From Clostridiales bacterium (GTDB lineage: Bacteria; Bacillota; Clostridia; Oscillospirales; Ruminococcaceae), in contig JAQXIB010000036.1 of assembly GCA_029007575.1 (NCBI GenBank), positions 1 to 23,857 of the forward strand: DNA of 23,857 bases, in the 5' to 3' direction. Position numbers and translations under genes: made by a program. The notes below the pieces were generated by a model. It was given only the letters and a program-made list of their open reading frames with translations. It searched no databases and had not been told where the DNA came from. Shown piece after piece: positions 13,515 to 22,636 of this stretch. Position 1 is the stretch's first letter. Each line of letters opens with the position of its first letter.

Positions 13515-15839
13515 GTGTGGTTTTTGAAAATTGAAAAAGTGGACGGCACGGCTGAATGGTTGAAGAGCAATAAAAGAAAACATGGTTTTTCAAAAAATAT
13601 AGGATTGTTGTTTGCACTGCTTGCTATTCTCATATCGGTGATTATCAGTGTGATGATTTTCATTCATTCTCAATGGGAGCAGGAGTATCAGCAAAAACAA
13701 CTGTCGACTCTCAATCATATTGATTTTTCGGTTGGCAACTTGATCAAAACAACACGCGATCGTTTAGATATCCTGATGGGTCAATACACCGTGGACTATT
13801 TGTTGGATATAAATACCTCTGAGAAATTGGCGGAAAGGCAGAAAATAGTACAAAACTATTTTAGCGGTGACAGTATAGTTGAAATAGCAGTATTGTTTAA
13901 TTGTCAGGATGGCCGTTCGTATACCAATCATCAATTTATTTCTTCACAGGATTTTATTACAGCGCTTCAATTGAATACAGCTAATATAAAGCACCTGTTT
14001 GAATCAGAGCAAAAGCCATATGAGTTTATCGGGATTAATCCGAAAGAATCTTCTTCTGCTTTTTCCAAGATTGAAAAATTTTGTATGGTCGTTCCCTGTT
14101 TTAATTGGGATGACGATTCTATTATCGGGTTTATTATGGTGTCGTTTGATCGCAATATGTTTCGCAATACGACAGGGATCAGCAAGTTGGACGGCAATTC
14201 TGAGTTTGTTATGTTAAACTATCGGAATGAGCCTTTTGTCCAAACCAGAGCTATGTTTTTACCCGAAGTAATACGGTATAGTACCTTACAGTATGGGCTA
14301 AATAAGCAGTACAGCCTTTCTGCCAATCAGGATAAAATTCAGTTGTACTCCGGACAGGAACAGCCGGAACAATTTAAAAACATTTTGGTGAATTTGCAAC
14401 CGGAGTATCATTTTTTTAAACAAGAAGGCGCGTTCACCGTGCTTTTGTTAGGAATCATTGCCGGCATTTTGTTGTTATTGTTAATAGTAGGTTATTTAAA
14501 AAACAGCCATTCTATTTTATTGACACGAAAAATATTAGAGGATCATCAGGATCGGGTGCTTACTCGGAGTTTGCTTTCTAATTCCGAATCTTTGGAAAAT
14601 CAAGTTGCGAAGCAAATGCTGAACATGAGATCCTTGGAAGAAAAGATGGATCGCAGATTGGCCGATCTGCGTCAGTCTGTATTGACGGGGTTGCTGTTGG
14701 GCAGCATGGAGCTTTATCAAAAAACAAAAAATGAAGATATCGGTTTGAAATTTTCTCTTCACAATTGTACGGTCGTTACTTTTTCAACCGTGAATTTAGA
14801 TAAGGTGGTTCAAAAATTAAAAGGCAAGGTACAGGACGAACAGAAACTTCTGGTATTTGTGATTAATAATATTATTAGCGAATATCGACATTGTGCAGTG
14901 TTGCTACATAGAGACGATATTATCGCCATCATCGGACATAATGCCGTGATCGGTGCAGAGAGCCATTCGATTGCTCAAATAGTAGATATTATTGTCAGCG
15001 TTTGTAAAAAAGAACTGGGCATTCAGCTTTTAGTAGGAATAGGACGTAGTGCCGACGATGAATCACAGATTCACAGCAGTTATCAAGAAAGCCTGTTTGC
15101 ATTGGAACAAGTATCTGCGTTGGGCAAGACCATATTGTCATATAATGACGCGTTGAAACTTACTGTCCCCGATCAAAATTATACGCAGTTGATTGTGATG
15201 CAGTATCAACTGATTTCTGCCTGTAAAACAGAAGATTGGGTGGAAGTAGTACGGTTGTTTGCCATGATTTCAGATCAAATACTCGATGAAAGCGTTGCGG
15301 ATATCAGCATTTTAAAGGTACAGTTAACAGAATGTATGAATGCTATTGCACAGCAGGTTCAGCAGAATCGTAGCTTTTTTGAGGATGATGCGGAACGATT
15401 AAATGATATGATTTTCCGGACCGTTGAAGCCGACAGCAGAAATCAGTTGAAGCAGGCAACAGATGATTTTATACAGTATTTTAAGGCTTGCACACAGCGC
15501 ATCAAGGAAAAAGAATCGTTGGAGTTTGTCAGCAAGGTACAACAAATTATCGAGGAACAATATTCCAATCAAGACATGAGCGTTGCTTTCATTGCAGATA
15601 TTTTAAATACTAATGTGAAAATGTTATCGGCTGCATATAAACAAAAAACCGGAAAAGGTCTTTTGGATGTGATTAACAGCCAACGAATTCAGGTCGCAAA
15701 AAATTTACTGATACAAAGTGATAAAAACATTGCGGATATTTCATCTGCTGCAGGCTATGACAATGTGAATACTTTTATTCGGGTGTTTAAGCGATACTGC
15801 GGCATTACTCCGGGAAAATTTCGTGAAATGAATAAATAA
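13515..15839 (+). CDS. Membrane-embedded AraC-family transcriptional regulator with extracellular sensor
   Basis: The likely start is GTG 13515, 18 bp after the last permease, with only a weak AGAAAG-like site; TTG 13524 is an alternative. The 774-residue protein has membrane helices at about 27-50 and 305-327. They enclose an extracellular segment of about 250 residues that resembles Cache-type sensor loops. After the second helix come a helical linker (about 335-395) and a divergent GGDEF-like fold (about 415-545, including LLVGIGRSADDESQIHSSY) without the catalytic GGDEF motif. The AraC helix-turn-helix pair occupies about 670-774 (MSVAFIADILNTNVKMLSAAYKQ, then NIADISSAAGYDNVNTFIRVFKR and GITPGKFR). 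Such one-component membrane regulators commonly control adjacent sugar uptake genes. Its position at the 3' end suggests it regulates the block starting at 2098, and perhaps the beta-helix gene downstream. Confidence 0.9.
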   Translation: MWFLKIEKVDGTAEWLKSNKRKHGFSKNIGLLFALLAILISVIISVMIFIHSQWEQEYQQKQLSTLNHIDFSVGNLIKTTRDRLDILMGQYTVDYLLDINTSEKLAERQKIVQNYFSGDSIVEIAVLFNCQDGRSYTNHQFISSQDFITALQLNTANIKHLFESEQKPYEFIGINPKESSSAFSKIEKFCMVVPCFNWDDDSIIGFIMVSFDRNMFRNTTGISKLDGNSEFVMLNYRNEPFVQTRAMFLPEVIRYSTLQYGLNKQYSLSANQDKIQLYSGQEQPEQFKNILVNLQPEYHFFKQEGAFTVLLLGIIAGILLLLLIVGYLKNSHSILLTRKILEDHQDRVLTRSLLSNSESLENQVAKQMLNMRSLEEKMDRRLADLRQSVLTGLLLGSMELYQKTKNEDIGLKFSLHNCTVVTFSTVNLDKVVQKLKGKVQDEQKLLVFVINNIISEYRHCAVLLHRDDIIAIIGHNAVIGAESHSIAQIVDIIVSVCKKELGIQLLVGIGRSADDESQIHSSYQESLFALEQVSALGKTILSYNDALKLTVPDQNYTQLIVMQYQLISACKTEDWVEVVRLFAMISDQILDESVADISILKVQLTECMNAIAQQVQQNRSFFEDDAERLNDMIFRTVEADSRNQLKQATDDFIQYFKACTQRIKEKESLEFVSKVQQIIEEQYSNQDMSVAFIADILNTNVKMLSAAYKQKTGKGLLDVINSQRIQVAKNLLIQSDKNIADISSAAGYDNVNTFIRVFKRYCGITPGKFREMNK

Positions 15840-15911
15840 GAATTGTATGATGGTCATTACCATATGATGCAAATGCCGATGAATCGCATATTTTTCGCAT
15901 GGTATGGATTT

Positions 15912-15968
15912 TTGTATATCCTTAGAAAATGAACGATATACAATTGCGAAATTACTTGATAATATAAT
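15912..15968 (+). promoter_or_regulatory. Inverted repeat and -10 element upstream of the second beta-helix gene
   Basis: TTGTATATC (15912-15920) and GATATACAA (15935-15943) form a perfect 9-bp inverted repeat with a 14-bp centre. A consensus TATAAT follows at 15963-15968. The right arm covers the position where a -35 box would lie (about 15939-15945), and no TTGACA-like sequence is present there. That arrangement fits an operator for a regulator acting at a promoter with a weak -35. The 171-bp gap also contains a small hairpin, ATGGT-CATT-ACCAT at 15850-15863, and repeated CGCAT motifs. I see no terminator after the regulator gene. Confidence 0.5.
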
Positions 15969-16010
15969 ATTGTAAAAATATATTTGAGAAATTAGGCAGG
16001 AAACATTGCA

Positions 16011-17540
16011 GTGAAAAGAAAGAAAATCTTCTTGGCGATTATGGTTGTGGAAATGATATTATCCTTTCTTCCGGTTTTCGCACAAGAAATACGCACAGAA
16101 GGAGGGACAGGGATGATTTATTATCTGGACAGCTTGCATGGTTCGGATGACAATGACGGTTCAACGCCGGAAACAGCATATCAGACATTGGAACGTATCA
16201 ATGGAATGATGCTTTCTGCCCATACAAAGGTGTTGTTGAAAGCCGGCAGTGTTTTTTTTGGCACCTTGGCTCCTGTACGAGAGGACAGCGAGGGGTTTAT
16301 TGAAATTGACCGTTACGGTGAAGGCCCGGATCCGATTATTAACGGGAACGGCAATTTTGCAGCAGTCAATCTGAAAAATTTAAGCTATATTAAAATTGCG
16401 AATCTTGAGGTGACAAATATTGCACCCGAAGCAGACAGGACACGATGCGGTGTTTATTCGGAATGTGGCGGAGAGGACACGCAGGGAGGCAATTTTAAGG
16501 AAATTTATCTAAGCAATATCAATGTACATGATGTTACCAGCGTTTACAGCCGCACCGGGGGCGGAATCGTCTTTGACACCAGAAAAGCAGCTCAGCCGGT
16601 TACATATGAAAATGTATTCATTGAGAATTGCAGGATCAAAGACACCAATGCGAACGGAATCACTTTTACTTCCGCTTACAGCAAACGGATTGGAATTGAT
16701 TGGGCAGAGATGCCGTATACACCATCTAAGAATATTGTGATCCGCAATAATTTTGTTTATAACTGCGGAGGAGATGGGGTTTTTCAGTCTTGCGCTATTG
16801 ATCCGCTGATTGAACGAAATGTCGTATATGGTTGCTGTTGGGCAGGGGATACGGCTTATGCCGGTATCTGGCCGCACAACTCCGCAAATGCAATTATGCA
16901 GTACAATGAGGCATACGGACAGGCGTTGGTTGGTGGTGACGCACAAGGATATGATGTCGATATTAACTGTGATAATACCTTAGTACAATATAATTACAGC
17001 CATCATAATGACGGCGGATTCTTACTGATCTGCACTTCCGGGGACCAAGGCGGTTATAATGATGACGTTACGGTAAGACATAATTTGAGTGAAGAAGATA
17101 AAGGACAGATATTTACATTGTCCGGTCCGATTACCAATATTAAAATTTATAATAACACCGTTTCTTGTCAGCAACCGCCGAATACACGTTTGATCGGAAT
17201 GTATCAGTGGGGGAACAGCGGCGGCGGTCCCAATCACGTCAGCGTGGAGAACAACATATTTTCTATGAACGGAACCGGTTTTAATCAGTTCTATCCCGAT
17301 ACAGAGTATCAATTCCGAGGAAATTTGTATTACGGTACTTATAACTTTTCCGATATTTCCGATAGTGAAAAGAAGATGGGCGACCCCGGTTTTGCGGGCG
17401 ATGATCCGATCTATGGGATTTCTAACGGAAGTGGGTTCCGGTTGACTAAAAGTTCTGTTGCATACCAAACTGCAAAGCCATCGCAGTTTGATGATATAGC
17501 AAATGAAAAAGAGATGATTAATATCGGTGCTTTTTCATAA
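16011..17540 (+). CDS. Secreted right-handed beta-helix protein (full length)
   Basis: GTG 16011 follows GGCAGGAAAC at suitable distance. The 509-residue product begins with a signal peptide (MKRKKIFLAIM..., cleavage near VFAQE, about residue 24). Residues 37-64 (YYLDSLHGSDDNDGSTPETA, then QTLERIN) match the N-terminal cap seen in many secreted parallel beta-helix proteins of the pectate-lyase-like superfamily. Repeated coils such as IVIRNNFVYN, PLIERNVVYG and ITNIKIYNNTV fill residues about 110-430. It aligns along its second two-thirds with the truncated protein at the window start, sharing YAGIWPHNS, QYNEA, VDINC, NYSH and FTLSGPI. The likely role is binding or cleaving a polysaccharide outside the cell, but no catalytic residues can be assigned, and a non-enzymatic surface role remains possible. 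It follows the regulator gene and has its own promoter region. Confidence 0.88.
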   Translation: MKRKKIFLAIMVVEMILSFLPVFAQEIRTEGGTGMIYYLDSLHGSDDNDGSTPETAYQTLERINGMMLSAHTKVLLKAGSVFFGTLAPVREDSEGFIEIDRYGEGPDPIINGNGNFAAVNLKNLSYIKIANLEVTNIAPEADRTRCGVYSECGGEDTQGGNFKEIYLSNINVHDVTSVYSRTGGGIVFDTRKAAQPVTYENVFIENCRIKDTNANGITFTSAYSKRIGIDWAEMPYTPSKNIVIRNNFVYNCGGDGVFQSCAIDPLIERNVVYGCCWAGDTAYAGIWPHNSANAIMQYNEAYGQALVGGDAQGYDVDINCDNTLVQYNYSHHNDGGFLLICTSGDQGGYNDDVTVRHNLSEEDKGQIFTLSGPITNIKIYNNTVSCQQPPNTRLIGMYQWGNSGGGPNHVSVENNIFSMNGTGFNQFYPDTEYQFRGNLYYGTYNFSDISDSEKKMGDPGFAGDDPIYGISNGSGFRLTKSSVAYQTAKPSQFDDIANEKEMINIGAFS

Positions 17541-17748
17541 TTCATGATTAAAGCCGACATTGATCGGCTGGGTATTTGTATTCGGACTCCGATTGAAAAT
17601 TTGATAGCTTTCGGCGTAGGTAAGTGCACTGCCCATGCAGAAGGTTTTGCAAATATTCGATAGAGTCAGAAACAAAAAAGTTTAAATGAAATGGTTGTAG
17701 AAAACCGAAACACATTAATTTAAATTATTAATTATGGACGGTGAGAAA
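17541..17748 (+). promoter_or_regulatory. Intergenic region between the beta-helix and giant surface protein genes
   Basis: A compact hairpin, AGCCGA (17552-17557) with TCGGCT (17564-17569) around a six-base loop, follows the beta-helix stop. It lacks a T tract and is a weak terminator candidate at best. The rest becomes AT-rich toward the next gene. TTGTAG (17695-17700) might be a -35 box, but no well-spaced -10 is convincing. No gene or recognisable riboswitch is supported here. Confidence 0.35.
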
Positions 17749-20700
17749 ATGACTTATTTTAAAGAAAACAAGAAAAGACTGCTTTCAGCTGTTATTGCAT
17801 TAGTAATGATGATAAACCTTGCTTTTATGTCTATTGTTTCTATTGCAGCACAAGGGTCAGATCAAGAAGTTAAGGTACAGCCGACGTGGTTTACAGAGGA
17901 AAACAAAACGAACTGGTGGATTGTAGGCGGTATGTATGAGGAGGGACATGGAAGATGTGACCTTACGGTTCAGGATGGCGTTTGGAAATATTTATTGAAA
18001 ACCGACTGGGGCTGGACCGATAATGTTATTGAATACAATCAGGGTGAATTAAATATTGACACCAGTAAAACGCCTTACTTGAATATAAAAGTAAAGGCTT
18101 CCAAAGATACCACTTTGTTTTTAAATAAAAAACCGGAAGGAGATTGGATTCGGCTGGATTTTGCGACCATCAAAGCGAACCAATTGACTGAGATGCAAAT
18201 CAAGCTTTCTGATATTCCGGGAATTGAACAATTGATAGATGACCAGGGCATTTTAAGCTTGACTGCAACTGGATTTAAGACTGATAATTTTGTACCGAAC
18301 ACAGGAGATTATCTGGAATATTATGACTTTTACTTTACTAGTGCAAAGAAAAATGTTGTTGAGTATACGCCAGGCTGGGTAATTGATGATTATACTGCAT
18401 GGTGGGCAACTGATCAGGCTGACAGCATTGCAGACAGCTGGCGATTTACCATGCAGAACGCCTGGACCTATACAGTGCATGGGCTTGCATGGGATCAGGG
18501 ATTTTGCGAGTCAAATTCTTCGGGATTGTATATTGATACAAATAAGGCTCCTTATCTCTATTATAAAGTAAAAACCCCAAAAGAATCAAATATTTATATT
18601 AATGTAAGTAAAGAACAACCGGCAGACGGGCAAAAGCCGGCAGATTTGACAAAAATCAAATTGGCAGATATACCAAATACAAGCGCAACAGAAGGATATA
18701 TAAAGATTTCGGACATTCCCGGGATATCCGATTTTATGCAAAATGGTCAATTCTATCTACACGGAATGGGATTTTCAACAGAGGGATTTGAGGTAGAGGA
18801 TTCTTTTGCTATCTATGACTTTTATGCTGCTGATTTTAACGTGTCTATTGAAAATGACAAAACGGTTTATACCGAAGTTGCAGATAGCCGTATCCAGCCG
18901 GATTGGTTCAATGCAGATAAAAGATCCGTTTGGTTTTCAGTTGATCAAGCAGATGCAAGCGGCACAAGCTGGCGTTTTACTGTAAAAGAAAAACAGGGCA
19001 TGAGCTATACGTTAAACGGAACCGCATGGGACCAAGGATTTGTTAATACAAATCAAAGGGGATTTAACGTCAATGTAAACGAAACGCCCTATTTGACCAT
19101 TAAAGTTACCTCGCCGAGATATTCACAATTGTTTTTAAATGTGAAGCAAAAGGATGATCAAGGTGAACTGAAGCAGTTGAAATTTACAACTGTTTCCGGC
19201 GAAAAGGAAGTCCAGTTTAAGCTTGCTGATATTCCCGGGCTGTCCGATTATATTGATGCAGACGGAAATTTCTTCTTGCATGGTATCGGATTTACCACAA
19301 CCGGATTTGCAGTTGGAGATAAATTTACTTATCATAAATTTCTTTTAACTAGTGAATTTGATCCTGCATTGAAATTACCGGAAACACTTACCCCGGTTTG
19401 GTTTAATGAGGATAAAACGACGTCTTGGGATGCTTCCGGACAATACAGCGGAACGGAAAACGAAAAATGCAGTATTGAGGTTCAGGGAGGAAAGTGGAAA
19501 TACATATTAAAATCCAAATCTGATGGCGACAACAATTATGTTGAGAGCAATACCGACAGTATTCAGATTGATACTACCCTTATGCCATATTTAAATATAA
19601 AAGTTGAGTCATCTGCCGATTCTGATTTTTATATTGTTACAGGCAATGGGGAAAAAATCACAGTTGGTACAGTGAAGAGCGGTTATACAAAAGAGATTCA
19701 ACTGAAACTGACCGAAACAGAAGGCATAGCAGATGCTATTGATTCAGATGGTATTTTACAGTTGAATGGTGCCGGCTTCTATACTGATCATTTTTCTGTC
19801 GGAGACAGCTTGCGGTTCCATCATTTTTACGCGACAGAGGAGGAAATGAATATCCCGACAGAAACAGACTCTGCTATAGGCGATGATACTATTTATCCTG
19901 TTTGGCTGTCTGACTCTGAGGCGGGTGACTGGTGGGATTGGGATTGGAGCACCGGTTCCGGAACGCTTCCTACTCGATTCAGTGTCAAATTTCAAGAAGA
20001 CGGTACTGTTGATCTAGAATTTCATGGCGACTTTGAGGATTATAAGCATCTCGGTGCAAAGTATACTCTTGATTTGGCAAAAACACCGTATTTATATTAT
20101 GATATTAATTCTGAATTTGCAACGGATTTGCGATTGGTCTTGGGACAGGGCGCAGATTATAACGATGGAGTAAAAATTATTAACACTATTAACGGAGAGT
20201 CAAAGGGCATTGTCGACTTAAGAGAAGTGGATTCACTGAAATCCTTTATTTATGACAATAAGCTGGATGTATACGGTATGGTATTCCGTAATGCATACGG
20301 TACACAGACCAACGGAAAGAAGATGAGCATCAGATTATTTGATTTTGCAGGATATGATAAGCAGTATCCGAGTGAGCGTCCGGAAGCGCCTGTTATATCT
20401 CTGGATGACTTGACTATGACAGAACAAGTTAATGTATCTGTGAATGCTCCTTCCGGTGCGCAGCGCGTGATGTATAAAATCGGTGCAAACGGCGATTATA
20501 CAGATTATACAGCACCGATTATGATTAAGAAAAATGTGCCGATTTATGCAAAATATTTTTCTGCCAATGGTTTTTGGTCGTTAGAATCGAAATTGCAAAT
20601 TACTAATATTGTATCCGGTTCTGGCGGTGATGCAGAAACATTACAGCCGAATTGGTTTGATGAAGCAAACAAAGATTATTGGTGGAGCGATGATTGGCAT

Positions 20701-22539
20701 GTAGATCAAGATGATGCAAATCGTTTTTCACTGTCTTATGATAATGATCTTTGGAAACTTACTGTCGGTCAGGAATGGGCGAAAAACGTATATGTTGATG
20801 TGTGGGAACCGGATTCTTGCTTGACCGTCAATCTGAATGAACAGAATGCAGTATTCTACAAAGCAAATTCGGAATTTAATGTGAAGGTTTACCTGAATAT
20901 CAAAAAGAGTGTCAATGATAAGGAAGAACCGACAAAAGTTTATATTGGTGAAATTCCAGCAGGAAAATCCTCTGATTATTTCTTGATTGGGCAAAATTCC
21001 AATCTATTAGCGTTGTCAGATGACAACAATGATTTGTTTGTGCAGGGAGTTCGTTTTGAGTATGAGGCAGCTGTAGGGTCAACCATGTTGGTAGAACGCT
21101 TTTTGTTTGATGATGAAAACGAGTATTATGAAGGTTATCCGGACAGCGTGGTTACTGTAATACCAATGACACCGGACTGGTTTAGTGTGGTCAATGTGGA
21201 TAAATGGTGGAACGGCACTGTTCAAAACGGGACAGCGGATGCAGCAGGAAAGTTTGAAGTGAAAATTAATGATGATAATGATTTTCAAGCTGATCTTGCG
21301 TCTAATACAGCGATTGAATCCAAAGCAACACCGATAACGATTCAGATGGTTAAAAACAATACTTTATACTACAGAATCCGTAATTCTGCCGATCTTACCG
21401 TTTCGTTAATGGCAAAAACATCTGCTGGAATGAAGAAAGTTGTTGTTCTTAATCAATTGAAGGCAGGACAAAATTCCGGCTCTGTCAACCTGAAAGAACT
21501 ATTTCCATCTATCGGAAAGGTGGAATTGACCGGTGTTGTATTCGAATCTGCTGCTGCAAATACTGTTTTTGTGGATAGCTTTATATTCGACAAGCCGGAT
21601 CAGACCTATATCGGTTATCCGGATGAAGAACAGGAAAAGGAAAATCAAGAAAAAGCTACTGCGGTAGATGAAGCAATTATGGCGATTGGAGAGGTTACTC
21701 TTTCTAATAAGCAGGCTATATTGGATGCCAGAGCAAAATATAATGCTTTGACAGATTTGCAAAAGAGTTACGTTCGCCATTTTGATGTACTGGTTAATGC
21801 AGAAGCTCAATTGGACGACCTTTTACTGAGCGATACAAGCGAAATAATGAATAAAATTCCGGAAGATAAGATCATTGCCTATATTAATGAAAATCCTAAC
21901 AAAAAAGTGATTATCAATTTAAATGCCGGAGACATTATTTCTCCTACTGTTTTAAAGGCAGCTAAGACCAATAATTGTGATATTGTCGTGAAACTGATTG
22001 ATCCTCAAAATGATGCCATCAAATATATGATCACAATAACCAGTGAAAATATATTGGATCCTACTATTCCTTTTGATACTGCATTGTTGTTACAAGAAGA
22101 TGAAGTTGAGAAATTTGCCGGCAAACAGGTGCTTGACAGTTTTAAAGACAGTTTTAAATCTGGTACAACTGGTTATTTTGCACTCAACCAGGAAAAACTG
22201 GGCGTTAAAGCAGGCATTTTACTTTCGTTAAACAGTGATCCGTTAAAAGCGCAGACTTCCCAGTCGAAATTTTATATTTATCGGTTTGACAAAGTTGAAA
22301 ATAAGATCTATTTAGTGGCAGAGTCTGTGACGGCTAATAACGGAATGGTTTCCTTTGACGTGTCTAATGCCGGAATCTATGCGATATCTACTCTAAAACT
22401 CAATAATGTGCCTGCTGATATCAATGCGGTTGTGCAGACAGGAGTACATAACGATAATATCTTTATTTGGACACTGATTTTGCTGCTTGGTTTTTCCGGT
22501 GTTGTTCTTTTTACCAGAAAAAGATTCTTAATAAAGTAA
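17749..22539 (+). CDS. Giant repeat-containing cell-surface protein
   Basis: ATG 17749 fits a GGTGAG ribosome binding site; ATG 17734 overlaps that site and is less likely. The 1596-residue product has a signal peptide (cleavage near SIAA, about residue 36). Seven divergent repeats of about 165-175 residues follow, each opening with a P-x-W motif, mostly PxWF, at about residues 45, 208, 384, 549, 717, 967 and 1142. Most repeats then show TPYLxxKV-like strands (for example TPYLNIKVKA, APYLYYKVKT, TPYLTIKVTS) and a late GxGF-like strand. This pattern suggests tandem beta-sandwich binding modules. A small sandwich domain (about 878-955) sits between repeats 5 and 6. A helical AR..YNALTDLQK domain lies at about 1300-1366, then about 190 residues of unrecognised sequence. 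The C-terminus has QTG (1563-1565), a hydrophobic helix and the tail RKRFLIK, resembling a degenerate sortase signal. It probably binds carbohydrate or matrix at the cell surface (inference). Confidence 0.82.
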   Translation: MTYFKENKKRLLSAVIALVMMINLAFMSIVSIAAQGSDQEVKVQPTWFTEENKTNWWIVGGMYEEGHGRCDLTVQDGVWKYLLKTDWGWTDNVIEYNQGELNIDTSKTPYLNIKVKASKDTTLFLNKKPEGDWIRLDFATIKANQLTEMQIKLSDIPGIEQLIDDQGILSLTATGFKTDNFVPNTGDYLEYYDFYFTSAKKNVVEYTPGWVIDDYTAWWATDQADSIADSWRFTMQNAWTYTVHGLAWDQGFCESNSSGLYIDTNKAPYLYYKVKTPKESNIYINVSKEQPADGQKPADLTKIKLADIPNTSATEGYIKISDIPGISDFMQNGQFYLHGMGFSTEGFEVEDSFAIYDFYAADFNVSIENDKTVYTEVADSRIQPDWFNADKRSVWFSVDQADASGTSWRFTVKEKQGMSYTLNGTAWDQGFVNTNQRGFNVNVNETPYLTIKVTSPRYSQLFLNVKQKDDQGELKQLKFTTVSGEKEVQFKLADIPGLSDYIDADGNFFLHGIGFTTTGFAVGDKFTYHKFLLTSEFDPALKLPETLTPVWFNEDKTTSWDASGQYSGTENEKCSIEVQGGKWKYILKSKSDGDNNYVESNTDSIQIDTTLMPYLNIKVESSADSDFYIVTGNGEKITVGTVKSGYTKEIQLKLTETEGIADAIDSDGILQLNGAGFYTDHFSVGDSLRFHHFYATEEEMNIPTETDSAIGDDTIYPVWLSDSEAGDWWDWDWSTGSGTLPTRFSVKFQEDGTVDLEFHGDFEDYKHLGAKYTLDLAKTPYLYYDINSEFATDLRLVLGQGADYNDGVKIINTINGESKGIVDLREVDSLKSFIYDNKLDVYGMVFRNAYGTQTNGKKMSIRLFDFAGYDKQYPSERPEAPVISLDDLTMTEQVNVSVNAPSGAQRVMYKIGANGDYTDYTAPIMIKKNVPIYAKYFSANGFWSLESKLQITNIVSGSGGDAETLQPNWFDEANKDYWWSDDWHVDQDDANRFSLSYDNDLWKLTVGQEWAKNVYVDVWEPDSCLTVNLNEQNAVFYKANSEFNVKVYLNIKKSVNDKEEPTKVYIGEIPAGKSSDYFLIGQNSNLLALSDDNNDLFVQGVRFEYEAAVGSTMLVERFLFDDENEYYEGYPDSVVTVIPMTPDWFSVVNVDKWWNGTVQNGTADAAGKFEVKINDDNDFQADLASNTAIESKATPITIQMVKNNTLYYRIRNSADLTVSLMAKTSAGMKKVVVLNQLKAGQNSGSVNLKELFPSIGKVELTGVVFESAAANTVFVDSFIFDKPDQTYIGYPDEEQEKENQEKATAVDEAIMAIGEVTLSNKQAILDARAKYNALTDLQKSYVRHFDVLVNAEAQLDDLLLSDTSEIMNKIPEDKIIAYINENPNKKVIINLNAGDIISPTVLKAAKTNNCDIVVKLIDPQNDAIKYMITITSENILDPTIPFDTALLLQEDEVEKFAGKQVLDSFKDSFKSGTTGYFALNQEKLGVKAGILLSLNSDPLKAQTSQSKFYIYRFDKVENKIYLVAESVTANNGMVSFDVSNAGIYAISTLKLNNVPADINAVVQTGVHNDNIFIWTLILLLGFSGVVLFTRKRFLIK

Positions 22540-22547
22540 AGACATCG

Positions 22548-22584
22548 GTCTCCCGCCCAGATCGCTATTGCCGGGGCGGGAGAC
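22548..22584 (+). terminator. Strong GC-rich hairpin without T tract
   Basis: GTCTCCCGCCC (22548-22558) and GGGCGGGAGAC (22574-22584) form a perfect 11-bp stem with a 15-nt loop, starting nine bases after the giant gene's stop. The following bases are AAAGAATAACG, with no U tract. It could be a weak terminator, an RNA processing or 3'-end protection element, or a way to reduce transcription into the next gene 97 bp downstream. Confidence 0.5.
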
Positions 22585-22636
22585 AAAGAATAACGCAACT
22601 GTTTTAAGAATAGTGTCCCAAGGAAGGAGCAATTGT

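Noticed and set aside
13515..15839. A two-component histidine kinase or response regulator
   Set aside because: No kinase H-box or ATP-binding motifs and no receiver-domain aspartate pattern are present; the C-terminus is an AraC-type DNA-binding domain.
17022..17468. Minus-strand reading frame of 148 codons
   Set aside because: It is antisense to the beta-helix gene, whose repeat structure and paralogue confirm the + strand frame.
17541..17748. A riboswitch in the gap before the giant surface gene
   Set aside because: The small hairpins do not match a riboswitch core that I can recognise, and no expression platform is visible.
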